DNA from: Spirometra erinaceieuropaei
Taxonomy: Eukaryota > Platyhelminthes > Cestoda > Diphyllobothriidea > Diphyllobothriidae
DNA length: 64,000 nt
Assembly (NCBI GenBank): GCA_902702965.1
Contig: CACRXP010000419.1
Coordinates: 361,528-425,527, forward strand
Direction of reading: 5' to 3'
Positions 1 through 11,700 of the stretch are shown in pieces. A program made the position numbers and the translations under genes. Each line of letters begins with the position of its first letter. Position 1 is the first letter of the stretch. The notes beneath the pieces were generated by a model, which was given only the letters and a program-made list of their open reading frames with translations, made no database searches and was not told the DNA's origin.

Positions 1-251
1 TTTAATTTGCATGGCCATCCAGAATAGGTGTGAAAAGTGCATGCTACTTAAGTAGTCATTTTTTACCGAGTATGGTTTTTACAGGAGATTGAAAAGCAGT
101 TCATTAAAAAGCCGACATCCTGCCGAGTCCGAAATACTATAGGATTATGCTACAAGGTAATTACTATTACTCCGCCACCTTACCAATCCTTCCTGGTCGA
201 AAGCGCATTTCAGAATTTCGGCCAACGTTTCATGCGATCGGTCACGCACTG
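1..251 (+). mobile_element. Fold-back (Tc1/mariner-like) element, right arm only
   Basis: The sequence up to GTCACGCACTG at 251 is the terminal arm of the fold-back family described at 541-2076, 17290-18240, 29412-30379 and 39193-40186. The left arm would lie before the window. Internal landmarks shared with the other copies are AAGTAGTCATTTTTTACCGA, GCCGACATCCTGCCGAGTCC and CATTTCAGAATTTCGGCCAA. The base after the terminus is T, but the usual TA is changed to TC. Confidence 0.7.
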
Positions 252-398
252 TCCATTTGGAAAGTTAGGAAACGGATCGGGGAGGTACACGATCAGCTTT
301 TTTCCTCATGTTTCTGCTCCTCCCTCGACGTTCATTGACCAGCTCCTTTGTGCGCGTACTAAGCCCCTCCTCCTCCTTCACCCGCTGTCTGCTCGTAG
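252..398 (+). repeat. Duplicate of the intron end and splice acceptor at 2077-2219
   Basis: After the fold-back terminus at 251 the sequence runs in parallel with 2077-2219: GAAAGTTAGGAAACGGATCG, GTACACGATCAGCTTTTTTC, TTGTGCGCGTACTAAGCCCC, and the acceptor CCGCTGTCTGCTCGTAG ending at 398. Similarity stops within a few bases of the exon border. So the segment [fold-back end + intron end + acceptor] is present twice. The upstream acceptor has no coding sequence behind it. Confidence 0.75.
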
Positions 399-412
399 TG
401 TCTCTTTTCTTG

Positions 413-540
413 GGAACGGTTCTGTTTGGGGTCAGGCTGGTTGCAGAAGCACGTCCATCTCCTGGGTGAAAGTCGTAGTGACTCATCTTTGTTTGAGAAA
501 CTCCCACACCCTATTCTCTTCCTGTAGCTATATAGAAATA
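413..540. other. Unassigned stretch between duplicate acceptor and fold-back element
   Basis: I see no similarity to the exon at 2220 or to the other repeats. It contains a second acceptor-like TTCTCTTCCTGTAG ending near 525. Confidence 0.3.
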
Positions 541-1018
541 CAGGGCGTGACCGATCGCATGAAATGTTGGCCGAAATACTGAAATGCGTTCTCGACTTGG
601 AAGGATTACTTAAGTGGGGTTTTAGTATTAATTATCATGTTGCATAATCCTATAGTATTTCGGACTCGCCAGGATGTCGGCTTTTGAACGCACTTCTTTC
701 TGATCTCCCACAGAAACCGTACTCGGTAAAAAATGACTACTCAGTTAACGTACTTTTTTCACACCTATTTTGGATGGTTATACAAATCAAATATATCTTG
801 TAGAAAACATGCACAAAAATATGCTTTCTTATACTTGTTTGGTAGAAAATCACATTTTATTCATATTTTATACCCGAAAGAAGTGTATATTTAGGTTTTG
901 AAAAAGTTTTCCAATTCCCGAATAATTTTGCGCCTCATCAGTCGTTGTATTAGCGTTTAGCGATTCCAGTCTACAAGCTGCATGCGTTCCGCGTAAGGCA
1001 AATCAGAGGTAGCTACCT

Positions 1019-1393
1019 CAGACGATGGACTCCCGTACGAGTCTGAAAGCTCAGGACAATAAACACAGTGTTCCGCTGCTCGGCTCTTCTTCTTCTTCTT
1101 CTTCTTCACTTATGCATACACCTGGAACTCGAAATTTCGCCTTCATTCGTGACCATCATATATTCCTCTGTGCCTTTCAGAAGATACTGTATAGATTTCA
1201 TAAATGAAGGCGAAATTTCGAGTTCCAGGTGTATACATATTTGAAGAAGAAGAGGAGTCGAGCACCGGAACAATTCGGGCGGAACATTCGGGCGCGATGC
1301 GCTTCGGACAGCTCGCAGCTGCATGCGTTCCGCATAAGGAAAATCAGAGGTAGCTACCTCAGACGATGGACTCCTGTACGAGTCTGAAAGCTC
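1019..1393 (+). ncRNA. Two degenerate hammerhead-like motifs (1019-1052 and 1360-1393)
   Basis: Each reads CAGACGA (core U changed to A), helix II GGACTC/GAGTCT, GAA, AGCT, C. The core change should abolish activity. The two copies lie 341 bases apart in direct orientation inside a fold-back element. Confidence 0.45.
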
Positions 1394-1491
1394 AGGAAAA
1401 TAAACACAGTGCTCCGGTGCTTGAATCTTCTTCTTCTTCCTCCTCCTCTTCTTCTTCCTTCTCTTCTTCTTCTTCCTCTTCTTCTTTATTC
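1076..1491 (+). repeat. CTT microsatellites at PLE termini
   Basis: (CTT)n at 1085-1108 and a longer CTT/CCT mix at 1424-1491, each starting right after a GTGCTCG-like PLE end. A minus-oriented partner (GAAGAAGAAGAG then GTCGAGCACCGGAA) lies at 1241-1270. Confidence 0.65.
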
Positions 1492-2219
1492 ATATTCACT
1501 TATGCATACACCTGGAACTCGAAATTTCGCCTTCATTCGGGACAATCATATATTCCTCCATGCCTTTCAGAAGATACTGTATAGATTTCATAGAATTTTG
1601 CAATGGGTACGGACTATTTTGTACACTTCAAGAGGAACATTGGTAAACGGGCACGTGCTATGCCATATATACAGACATCGCACGGTCTTAAAAACTCCAT
1701 AATTAGAAACTTTTTTAAAGCCGAAAGATAACCTTTCCAATGGCATAACATATAAAGACAATGCGGTTTTCTACCAAACAAGCACAAGAAAGCATATTCT
1801 TGTGCACGTTTTCTATAAAATATATTTGAATTTGTATGACCTTCTAGAGTAGGTGTGAAAAATGCATTCAAATTAAGTAGTCATTTTTTTACGAGTACGG
1901 TGTCTGTGGGAGAACAGAAAGAAGTGCATTCGAAAGCCGACACCCTGTCGAGTCCCAAATACTTTAGGATTATGCTATATGATGATTAATGTTACAACGA
2001 CACCTTAGTAATCCTTCCTAGTCGAAAACGCATTTCAGAATTTCGGCCAACATTTCATGAGATCGGTCACGCATTGTATATTTTGAAAGTTAAGGAACGG
2101 ATCGGTGGGGTACACGATCAGCTTTTTCCTCATCTTTCTGCTCTTCCTTCGACATTCATTGACTAGCACCTTTGTGCGCGTACTAAACCCCTCCCCCTTC
2201 CCCCGCTGTCTGCTCGTAG

Positions 2220-2729
2220 TGTTCAACCCGCTTCTGCGGAAGACCCTGTGGCCAAGAAGTCCTTCGCCTCCTCCTCCTTCAGCTTCTTTGTCAGCCTCAT
2301 GTCCGGCGACTTCTCCGCCTCCGCGAAGCACAGCAGAGCCGCTGAGCTGGGCGCCGCCCTCTTGAACAGCCTCCTCAGCCTCCAGGACTTGGCCCGTCTG
2401 GCCTGTCGCCTAGGCGGCGCAGATGGCCTACAATCCCGCTGCGGCCGAGTCTTTGCTCTGCTGCTGGAAACGACTCGTGTCGCTACCGCTGCGGATTGCG
2501 CGGGCAGTCGCCGGCGCCGCCGCCGTCTCCATGCCGCGTCAGTTCTCAGTCTGGACGCCATCCTCTCCAGCGCTCTGGAGTTGGGCTGCCAGTGCACGGA
2601 CTGTTGGGTGCATCTGTTCAGGGCCTGTGAACTGGTAGACGAGCTGGAATACGCACACTTTTCAACTGACGGAGCATCCGCCGGCGCCGCCGCACACCCG
2701 ACTGAATGTCGATTCGGTGCGACTTCCAG
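2220..2729 (+). CDS. ARFGEF3: ARFGEF3-like exon (first in window)
   Basis: A pyrimidine-rich tract ends in CTCGTAG at 2213-2219, and the open frame runs from 2220 (one base of a split codon, then Val-Gln-Pro). The donor is CAG|GTGGGC with the exon ending at 2729, the only nearby GT whose phase fits the next exon. The exon gives about 169 residues: a serine/alanine-rich start, LNSLLSLQDLARLACRLGG, a short poly-Arg run, then ILSSALELGCQCTDCW and LFRACELVDELEYAHFS. The last two blocks match BIG3 just before its variable linker (vertebrate equivalent DCW.HVFRVCEYV.TLEHNHFSDG). Helical HEAT-like repeats are expected here. GC content is far above the flanking intron, as in the other exons. Confidence 0.82.
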
Positions 2730-5700
2730 GTGGGCTTGCGCGTCTGACTGTACTGCCTCTTAAGTCATTGAGATTGAGGAGATGCGATCGCTGAAACAAG
2801 AGTTTTATTTGTCTGACGTTTCGAATTCACACCGGAATCCATCATCGGAGATAATCCGAGAATGGTAGTGTTTGGCAGAAGTGTAGCTGTGTTTTTGGGA
2901 TGCAGTTTTTATGCCCCACTGCATACATATCGAAATAAGCAGCTCCAGCACTTATCGCGCAGTTGTGCGGAAGTTTTCTGATTGTTGCACTTTCATCACT
3001 CGCATGAGCACGCATGGCTCGCAGACATCGACGCGAAAAAAACAGTGTCCATCCGTGTGGTTAATAACTCTGCCCAGGCAAGGTTTCAGCGCCGAGTGTT
3101 GAGAGGGGAGGTCATTGTGCTTGTTGATCGACAGAGAGCTAGAAACCCATAGCTCGAGCAGTTCGCGGTTCATGCTGTTGTCACTTCTCACATGAATTTA
3201 GATCTTATTGAGCCCAAATGTGCGACCTAGTCCCATTAAATGAGCTAATACTTGGGAGCTAACGTCCTTTCTCACCACTGCTGCTGCGTGCTCAGTTCTC
3301 CGCGTCCAGAGTAGTTCTGCGGTTTTTTCCAACGTAGTTGCTTTGCCACAACTGCACCATACGCGCCGAGCACACACCGAGGGCATTTCAGCAACCTTTC
3401 CTTCCGGTTCGCCGAAGTGCGTCTCAACACGCCGGTGTAGCTACCGTACACAATTTCGTTTTTGGCTGATTGGACCACTGATATTGAAGCCCCGTACTTG
3501 CGTTATACTTGCCCCGTGCTTTGCCGCCTTCAGAACACTTTTGTTTTCGAGTCAATGTCGAGGAACGACTCCAGCCCCCAGGTCGCGGTTATTTCAACGG
3601 GATCGGGCCGCACATTTCAGGTTCGACAAGACCAAAATTCTCGCGAGAGGTGAAACTGTGCTTGGACAGAGTAAGCAACCACCCGGAGTTTGCGGAAAAG
3701 CACTCATCTGTGTTTTGATGCAGCTTTCGAACCTTTTTGCTTTATAGGGAAGTTTCTGTACACAGTCTGTGAGCTGAAGCAAATTAGGCAGTCCGTAGAT
3801 CCGACTGCATGAACGCCGACAGTTTGACCGTCGAGACTGGCGATGTACACCGTGTGCTCCACAGCAAGTTCAAGCAGGTGCGGTGACTTTCGCGTAAACT
3901 AGGTTATAATGAGAGTAGACTTGCGCAGCTTCTACCGCGCTCTCTTCCCCCTACCTGGACCCGGTGTCAAGACATAGTCAAGAGCACCGGAGGTGATGCA
4001 GGGCGCAGCTGGATGACGCGGCCGAATCCGTACCCCAGTGTACCACTCTACACCCTCCGGTCCACAGCAAACACTTGACCAGGCTATAACCTGCAACAAC
4101 ACCACAACGGGTCAGAAAGACAGGGATGACTGGACAGTCATGTCGACGGCTTCTATACCCAGCGGGAGCGCAAGCGCAGGGAACCGGGTGCCAGCCCACA
4201 CCAGGCTGCGAGGAGCACAATTTTCTAAATCACGGCATAGCCGATGCAGACAATAAATGCTTGCAAAATGCGCAAACTCAATCACTCGCATGAGACACAT
4301 TTTGCACGGCTAATTTGGGACTCTGCCGAGGTACTCGACGAACTCCTTTTGAGGGCCTCATCCTCGGACGCATAATTGGGCTGTCGACCGTCATGCGGCC
4401 GACGAGGTCTCATTGGTGTTTGAATTGTACCCCTCAGAGTTGAGAGAACACAAGTCTTGAAGAGGGAGACACAATCGCTGGGACAAGAGCCTGACGTTTC
4501 GGGGATTCCTGCTCGAACCCATCATCAGAGACAAAAGCAGATACGAGTGTTCATGCACAAGGGCGAGCTGCAGTATTTATAGGATGCAGTTGCCATGCTA
4601 CCGCATACCTATGAGTATTCACGGCTACCCCCTTCATCAGGGATCGTCGCACTTGGCGTGCTAATTGTTTGATGGCCGACATTCGCGTCGTTAATTTCTG
4701 CAATTTCATCACGTGCGTTGGATGTTGGTGTGATGATTGCTCGATCATCTGACGCACCGACCCTGGTGTTGGGATAAGTGTTCACCTGTGCGCTTACCCG
4801 CGTGTCTAATTACTCCGCCTATGTAAAGTCTCAGCACCGAGTATGGAATGGGAAGTTCATTGCGCTTGTTACTTGACTGGGGGCCAGTAAACCATGATTC
4901 AAGTAGCTCCCGGCTCACGCGGTTGTCACCTCTTGCGAGACTTTCGACCTCGTTGAATTTCAATGAGAGCTAGCGTCATTTCTCTGCACCGCTGCAGCGT
5001 GTTCGACCATTCTCGTTCGGAGCTGTCTTCCGGTTTCTCCGACGTAGTTGCTTTGTCCGCAACTGCACCATATCCGATCAACGACTCCAGACGTTTCTAG
5101 CCGTGGTGGTGTGTCTTTCGGTTTCATTACTTGACGCCTGATGGTGTCAGGTAATCAGGACAGCCAACATGCCGCCCAGGCAGGGGGACTGCAGCCAAAT
5201 TCTAACCACCAGCTTCCCCCCGGCGCATATTGGGCATTTTTTTCATTTTCCTACTAGTCGGTAGGCATTCACCAGCAGTTTTAACTCTCACCTTCAGGTG
5301 AGCAAGACAGGAATCTGCTCATTATATCACGGTAGCCATAATCAGCACAGGTATGAGCTAAATGCCGCTGCAGGTGATTTATCTGTCTTTCGGTAACTAC
5401 ATGACGTGTCAGCCTTGACTCACCAGCGAGTACTTTGGCATTCCTTGTGTGGTTTCTGGCATAACTGTAGCTGTCATTTTTAACCAGTTTGCACAATCAT
5501 CAGTTCATGGACTCAAGCCATCACCGCCAGCGCTGCAACGATTACGGTGATAGAGGCAGCCCAATCCACGAAACGACCTCAGCATCAACCGGAATAAACA
5601 AGCCGTTAGTTGCGCTCTGTTACTGGGGGAGTTTCTCCACATGTTAGTCTTCCAAAAAGACAGTTGCTGCTTCATGTATTCGTTAATGCTTATTTTCTTT

Positions 5701-8700
5701 TGTCAGAAATAAAATACAGGCTAGGGCTAAGTGTGGAAAAAAAGGAAAGGAAAGCAGCAGTTTACTGAGGGACAGAGACGGACCACCGACCGGCCGTTCT
5801 ACCGACTGGGGTATCGCGCCTATACCTGCAAATTATACTAGTTAATCTATATTCCGCTCTTTGGGCGTTGCCGTAGGAGCCTGAGGTCGGGAGTTATTTT
5901 CACCAATATAGCTCGACTGCGGATTGACGAAATGATGGTACGGTTGGCTCTTGCCTATTCGCGATTCAGTATTCGCAGATTTCCTTTTTAGAACGTTTCT
6001 TACATATTCGCTAAATATTTTCATTTATTTTAACTGTCTCCTGTACGTATGAATGTGCCCAGTTCTACTCTTATATGCTCTATAAGGGTTGAAGGCAGAC
6101 AAACGTAAGTGATCCGGGTCTATAATCTGGGAAAGGGAAGTGCACACCGGATCAAGGGGATTGCATTGCTGACGTTTCGGGGAGCTTGACCGGCTCTATT
6201 ATCAAGACGTCTAGGGCAAAAATCGATCAGAATTTTAAATAGACAGCCGAATTAGTTGGACTTTGGCTGATCGATTTTTTCCTTTTGCTGCCTTGGCACA
6301 CTGGCGAAGCTCCGTATGACTGGCTTGTCTTCGTCACGGCGTATGTAGTGACGTAGGACTTTATAGGCCGCAGAAAGGTCTAGACGCCTGTTGATGGAGT
6401 TGGCATCTGAGTACCAAGCCTCAAGTGTGAGACGTTCTGTCCTTGAGGTGTCCCGGCCTAAGACAGCTGCTCCTTGATGGTCAAAACTGTGGCCAGTTTC
6501 TCCGATGTGAGTTGCCAGCTGTGATTTTGGGTCTAGTCTGCCAGTTTGTGCTCATGTAGGCGGGTCAGCAATTTCCCTCCGAGTAACCGCAAAATAAGTA
6601 CTACAGGTACCATGTCATTGATGTGCACGAACAGGTTTTCTTAAAGCAGTACAAATGTCGAAGGCGCGAAAATTCGTGCACACTACAGGACTCAAATTAT
6701 AGACGTAAACAGTGCCTTTCCATGCAAAAAAACTAAGCATGCACAGTGATGTTTAGGAAATTATTTTTTGCAATCTCTCTCTTTAAATATCCTCCAGGAA
6801 TTAGCGTTTTATGAAGTCGTGCGCAAAGCCAACTTTGGTCATGTGTTTCAAGAGCTTGTCCCACAAAATGTGGTGAACATTTCTGTTTTTATATTGTTCA
6901 ATATGCGGGTAATCAGGGCAGGTAGGATTGTGTTTGATTTCGCTGATAGGAACAGAACTTTCAACAAGCTCATAGGCTTGCCAGTAGCCATTGTGTTTAA
7001 TAGAATTCGCAGGTTCAATCGTAATCGTACCAATTCTTATATATTAAGGTAACCTTTCTTTCGTCTAATTTATTTGAGGTTTTTTCTGGCGGGAGTGTAT
7101 GTTGAGTTTCCGACCGTCCTTCAGATATCTGTGAATACTTCAAGATTTCCAGTGTTGTCAATCAATTGCCCATAAAGATGGGTTTGATGTAATGTATTTA
7201 TCAAAATCTTAAAAAATGATGCACTTTTTGAAAGCTTTTCCTGAAGTAGAGAGTGCTTGGCGAATCTTTAAGATGTAAATGGCCGTTTGGGTCACATTTG
7301 TAAAGTCACGCAAACACGAACCTGCATTGTCGAAAAAAGTGAGCGTCCACAACAAAATGGACGAAAAATATGATTTCGATCAGTTGGAAACTTTATTTGA
7401 TTACTTAATTTAAATGTGGTTTACTGCTGTGTTCTGTTGATGGATGCCCAAGTAATTAACCGTTTTGCACTGTAAAGCTACAAAAGACATTAAAGCTTTT
7501 GGCCCCTTTTTTATTTTCTTGAAAAATATCGACAACTTTTTTTCACAAGCTGAGTAGTTTTCACTTCTCTTTATACTGCTGCCAGTTTCGCCCCCTTGGC
7601 CAACTTAGGCTCCCTTCCATTACTGTAAACCCCTAGAGTAGTGGCCATATAAATACGGACATATTGCACGAAATGGTAATGTTTTGCCCATTCCGTTTCT
7701 AATGTACGCATAAACAGCAACTAGACCGCACAAAAAGTCCTTTTTTTCGGATGTTCAAAGGATGGTCATTTCGATTGTTGCTTATGGTGTAGTCGCAACT
7801 GGCAAAACAATATCGACACGTTTAAACAAAGGATTGCAAATTAGACTTTTAAAAATCAATAAAAATACTCATTGTAAAATTCAAAAGGTAATTTGGCGAA
7901 CATACGTCTGTTTTCGATAACTCCTTTTCAGGCCTGTACATTTATATGGCTATTGAAGTAATACATTAAAAGATACGGGTAAGTAGATAATTAAGCTGTA
8001 GCTCCGGTTTGGGGAGGGGAGGGGGAGAGTAAAACACCACAATTCCAGTCAGCGCCAGGGAGAAGGTGGGTCCCGGCAAAGGCAATTACATGCGGGTGGC
8101 TGGCTTGGTGGCTTTAACCATGACAACTGTGGGACCTGTATGAAGTCCTTCTGTGCGCATAGGACTAGTCCCATACTGTAAAGGAGAGGGAAAGAACAAA
8201 CTACCAGCTCAGACTACCTCTATGTTTATTTACTCCTTCACCTGCTCCTGTGGGCGGAATATATTGGTCGCGCGAGCCAGCGTTTACCCAAAAGAATAAA
8301 AGAACATCTTCCAGCATCGTTAGGAAGAGGTAAAATAAAGACCATTAACAGCTCGATCCTCGCGCACGTGGTAGACACAGAGCACCCTGTAGACGCCAGA
8401 GAGGTCTTCAGAGTGATTTACAAGGTCCCATCAAGCTATCCAAAATTACTTCGGCAGCGCATGTTGGCAACAGCAGAGGCGGCTGCAATCAGGCTACGCA
8501 GACCGGTCCTATGCGTACAGAAGAACTTCGTACAGGTCCCACAGTTGTCCTGGGTCAAAGCCAGCCACCCGCATGTAATTACCTTCATCGGGACCCACCT
8601 GCTCTCTGGTGCTGACTGGAATTGTGGCGTTTCACTCTCCCCCTCCCCTCCCCTCCCCAAACCCGAGTTACAGCTTAATTATCTACTTACCCGTATCCTT

Positions 8701-11700
8701 TAATTCATTATTTCAATAGCCATATAAATGTACAGGCCTGAAGTGATTTTATCGAAGCAGGCGTATGCACGCCAAACTGCCTTTTGAATCAATAAAAAAT
8801 GTCTAACTCGTTTGTTCACAACCAGTCTATTACGACCAAAGTCTCACAAGAAATCAGTTTTTAAGTGCGGCATATCGCGTGTGGTAAAACTCTTGAACTC
8901 TGATTACTCTGCTTTCAAAGAGGAATACGCTCGACTGCTCAGTCTTTGTGCAGGACAGCTAGTCACGTAGTAAAATACCCGAATATAAGGACATTCTGTC
9001 GGATAAAATTCTGCATGAGAAAATGACATTTCCTGGGTGTAGGCTGACGAATAAGCAAAATACCCAACTTCGCAGCCACCAAAATAGTCGCCCACACCGG
9101 AAACACAACAGTCCGAGAATTGATTGAAGCCTGGGCTTCGGATGAGAACTCGGTCAATCGATTTATCGATCTGGCGCCGGCGTACAGAGCCCTGTGTTGT
9201 CACCTCCATTTTTGCGCCGTCGGTCGATGATTGAGCCTGCATGCCTTATAACTGCCGCTTGTTCTGTTTCTGTCACTACCTCTGACGATGGACTCCTGTA
9301 CGAGTCTGAAAGTTCAGGACGGTGCTCGAATCTTCTTCACTAATACCCAACGTGTTGGCTGCTTAAAGATTATCATATCAGTTCCGGCCACCAGGGCTCA
9401 TCAGTAGGGTCACATAATACCTTTTGTTTTGTATTATGCAGGTAAACGTTGACAGCAAAATGCATTTTTGCAGCGAACTAAAGCATATTTGCACACATTA
9501 CGCCTTGTGAATTTGGACCGCGTCTGTTCTTAACCCCCCCTCCCCCATTCCTCCTTCTTCCCGAGCAGCCTACAAGAACTGGTGTCTGACTTTTGCCGAC
9601 AAAACTCCGGCGACACAGGTATTAGCGCCGGCATCGGCGGCCTTCTCACGGAGGAGCAGACAGGCTGCGTGCTTGGCCATCTCTCACAGAGCGTGGATCG
9701 CATTTTCGAGGAGAGCACTGATCACCTGCCCCTGCCCGTTCTCCTGGCCTTCCTGGATAGCCTGCTGCAAGTCAGCATCGCTAACATCTCCTCTCGCCAC
9801 CTCCTGCCCATCAGCGAAGACGGTGGTGGCGGCGCCAGCGCCAGCGCCAAGCGCTCCAAATCCCTCCCCGTCCTTGGCCGTCAGCCCTCGGCGCTGTCGA
9901 ATTCTTTCGCCCAGGGCGCGGCTGCCTTGGCGGCCAAAATCAGGGGTCTGGCCACCGAATCTACTCGTCAGGGCGCAGGAAACACCAAAATATCCCCCCT
10001 ACTATTTGACAGGTTGGCAACTTTGTGATTAAAAAATTCCAGGATGTGTGAGGAAGGGGTGAAGGGGGGGGGAGAAACTTACAATGGCTAACCTAACTCA
10101 TGAGGGGTGCGGAAATTTGTGAATGATTGCTAATCACTCGCAAATCGACACCCGCGCGTGGACCCAACATGTATGTTAATAAATAAAAACTTAAGGGGAA
10201 TTAAAAACACAAAAGAAGTGAGACACGATCGCCGGAACAAGAGTTTTATTAGCCTAATAAAGCTAATGAAGCTCTTGTCCCAGCGACCGTGTGTCCTTCT
10301 TTAAGACTGCTTTCTGAGACTCGCCTTTTCGCTTCTATTGACAAAAGAAATGTTAAAGGTAATGTTACGTTACTTAGAAATGCCGACTTTTTTTAAGAAG
10401 TGGAAAATCCCGAAAATGTCAAAAATGGTTGTAATTTAATAAACTTCAAATTTATGTGTACATGGAGCCTGTCTACGCAAAATGTTAAGTAAATACGCAG
10501 TTTCAGACAGGAATTTGTCGATAGACGTCATGGCAACAAGAGTTTTCTCAAGGGCACTTGTTGCCAGGCGGGTCAGTGACTAGTCAATTAAAATAAAATT
10601 GACATAACATTTTTGCATATAAAAAGAACTTTTCATTCGTAAAATTGACTTCCACTTTTCGATTGTCCTGGATTACATTGAGTTTCAGATCGGCCTTAAA
10701 ATATCGCTGAATCCCTTATGATTTTCATAGTTTCCAATCGATTGCCTGTGAAGCCGGATTCTTTATTATGCGTTAGTTAAAGCCTTAGAAATAAGATTCT
10801 TCCTGAAGGCATTCATCTAAGAAATGAGTATTTAGGCATTCGATGTCAAATGGAAGGTCCTTTCGGTCACATCTGAAGACTCGCTCAAACAGAAAACTCG
10901 TCATCGAAAAAAGAACGTCCACAACTAAAGTGCTATCGATCAATAAGAAAACGTTTTCTTATAAGTTACATTTTAAAAGAGTGTTTTAATACTGTATTTC
11001 GTAGACGGATGCCTGCGTGCTTTACATTTTTACACGGTGAAGTCAAAGAAGGTGATAATTTTGTCCGTTTCTTTCAAGTTGTTTAAAAATGTAGATATTG
11101 TTCTACCGTAGCGCGTCCGTTTTCGCTATCCTTGCTCACTTTTAGGCTTTGTTATGCGGTTATTGATGCACTGCGGAGTGGCCTTATAAATAGTCATATT
11201 TTGCTGAGCTGTCGATGTTTTGCTACTTCCATTTCCAAATTACGTATTTTTGGAAGCTAGACCGCACGAAAAGTAATGTTCCGTGTGTTCGAAACTGAAA
11301 ATGACCATTTGATCGTAGTCATTTCCATGACATCAAATATAATCCTGCAAACGGCAAAACCATTTGGCTCATTACTGGACTTCGGGGCACCGATTCGCAC
11401 AGATTTGCTGATCTGGCTTATCAAAATCGATAAAACGCCTGACGCTCTAAAACAAACTGTTAGTAAAGCGATTCCTACGATTAGCATCGGGCAAAAAAGT
11501 CAATTTTCAAGTGCAGCAAGGTCTGTTTAGTAAATCTCTCCAAGGTAAATTACTCTCTTCTCAAAGAGCAACACGCACAGATGCGCAAATAAAGTCTAGG
11601 ACAAGTATTAGCATAGAAGAATGCCCAACCATACTGCAACGTCTATTTTCGCTCATATTTACGAAACGTTTGTTTGATAAAATTACGTGGACGCATCTTC

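Larger units (their letters stand above)
541..2076. mobile_element. Fold-back (Tc1/mariner-like) element with internal insertion
   Basis: It starts CAGGGCGTGACC at 541 and ends GGTCACGCATTG at 2076, with TA on each outer side (539-540 and 2077-2078). Each arm is several hundred bases and they are inverted copies of each other; no transposase is encoded. The centre (about 1010-1530) is an insertion of PLE terminus sequence: two copies of a hammerhead-like motif (1019-1052, 1360-1393), CTT microsatellites and a repeated CACCTGGAACTCGAAATTTC segment in both orientations. TA target duplication and CAGTG-type ends are marks of the Tc1/mariner superfamily. Confidence 0.72.

Noticed and set aside
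2223..2597. Minus-strand frame of 124 codons over the first exon
   Set aside because: Shadow of the GC-rich plus-strand exon.
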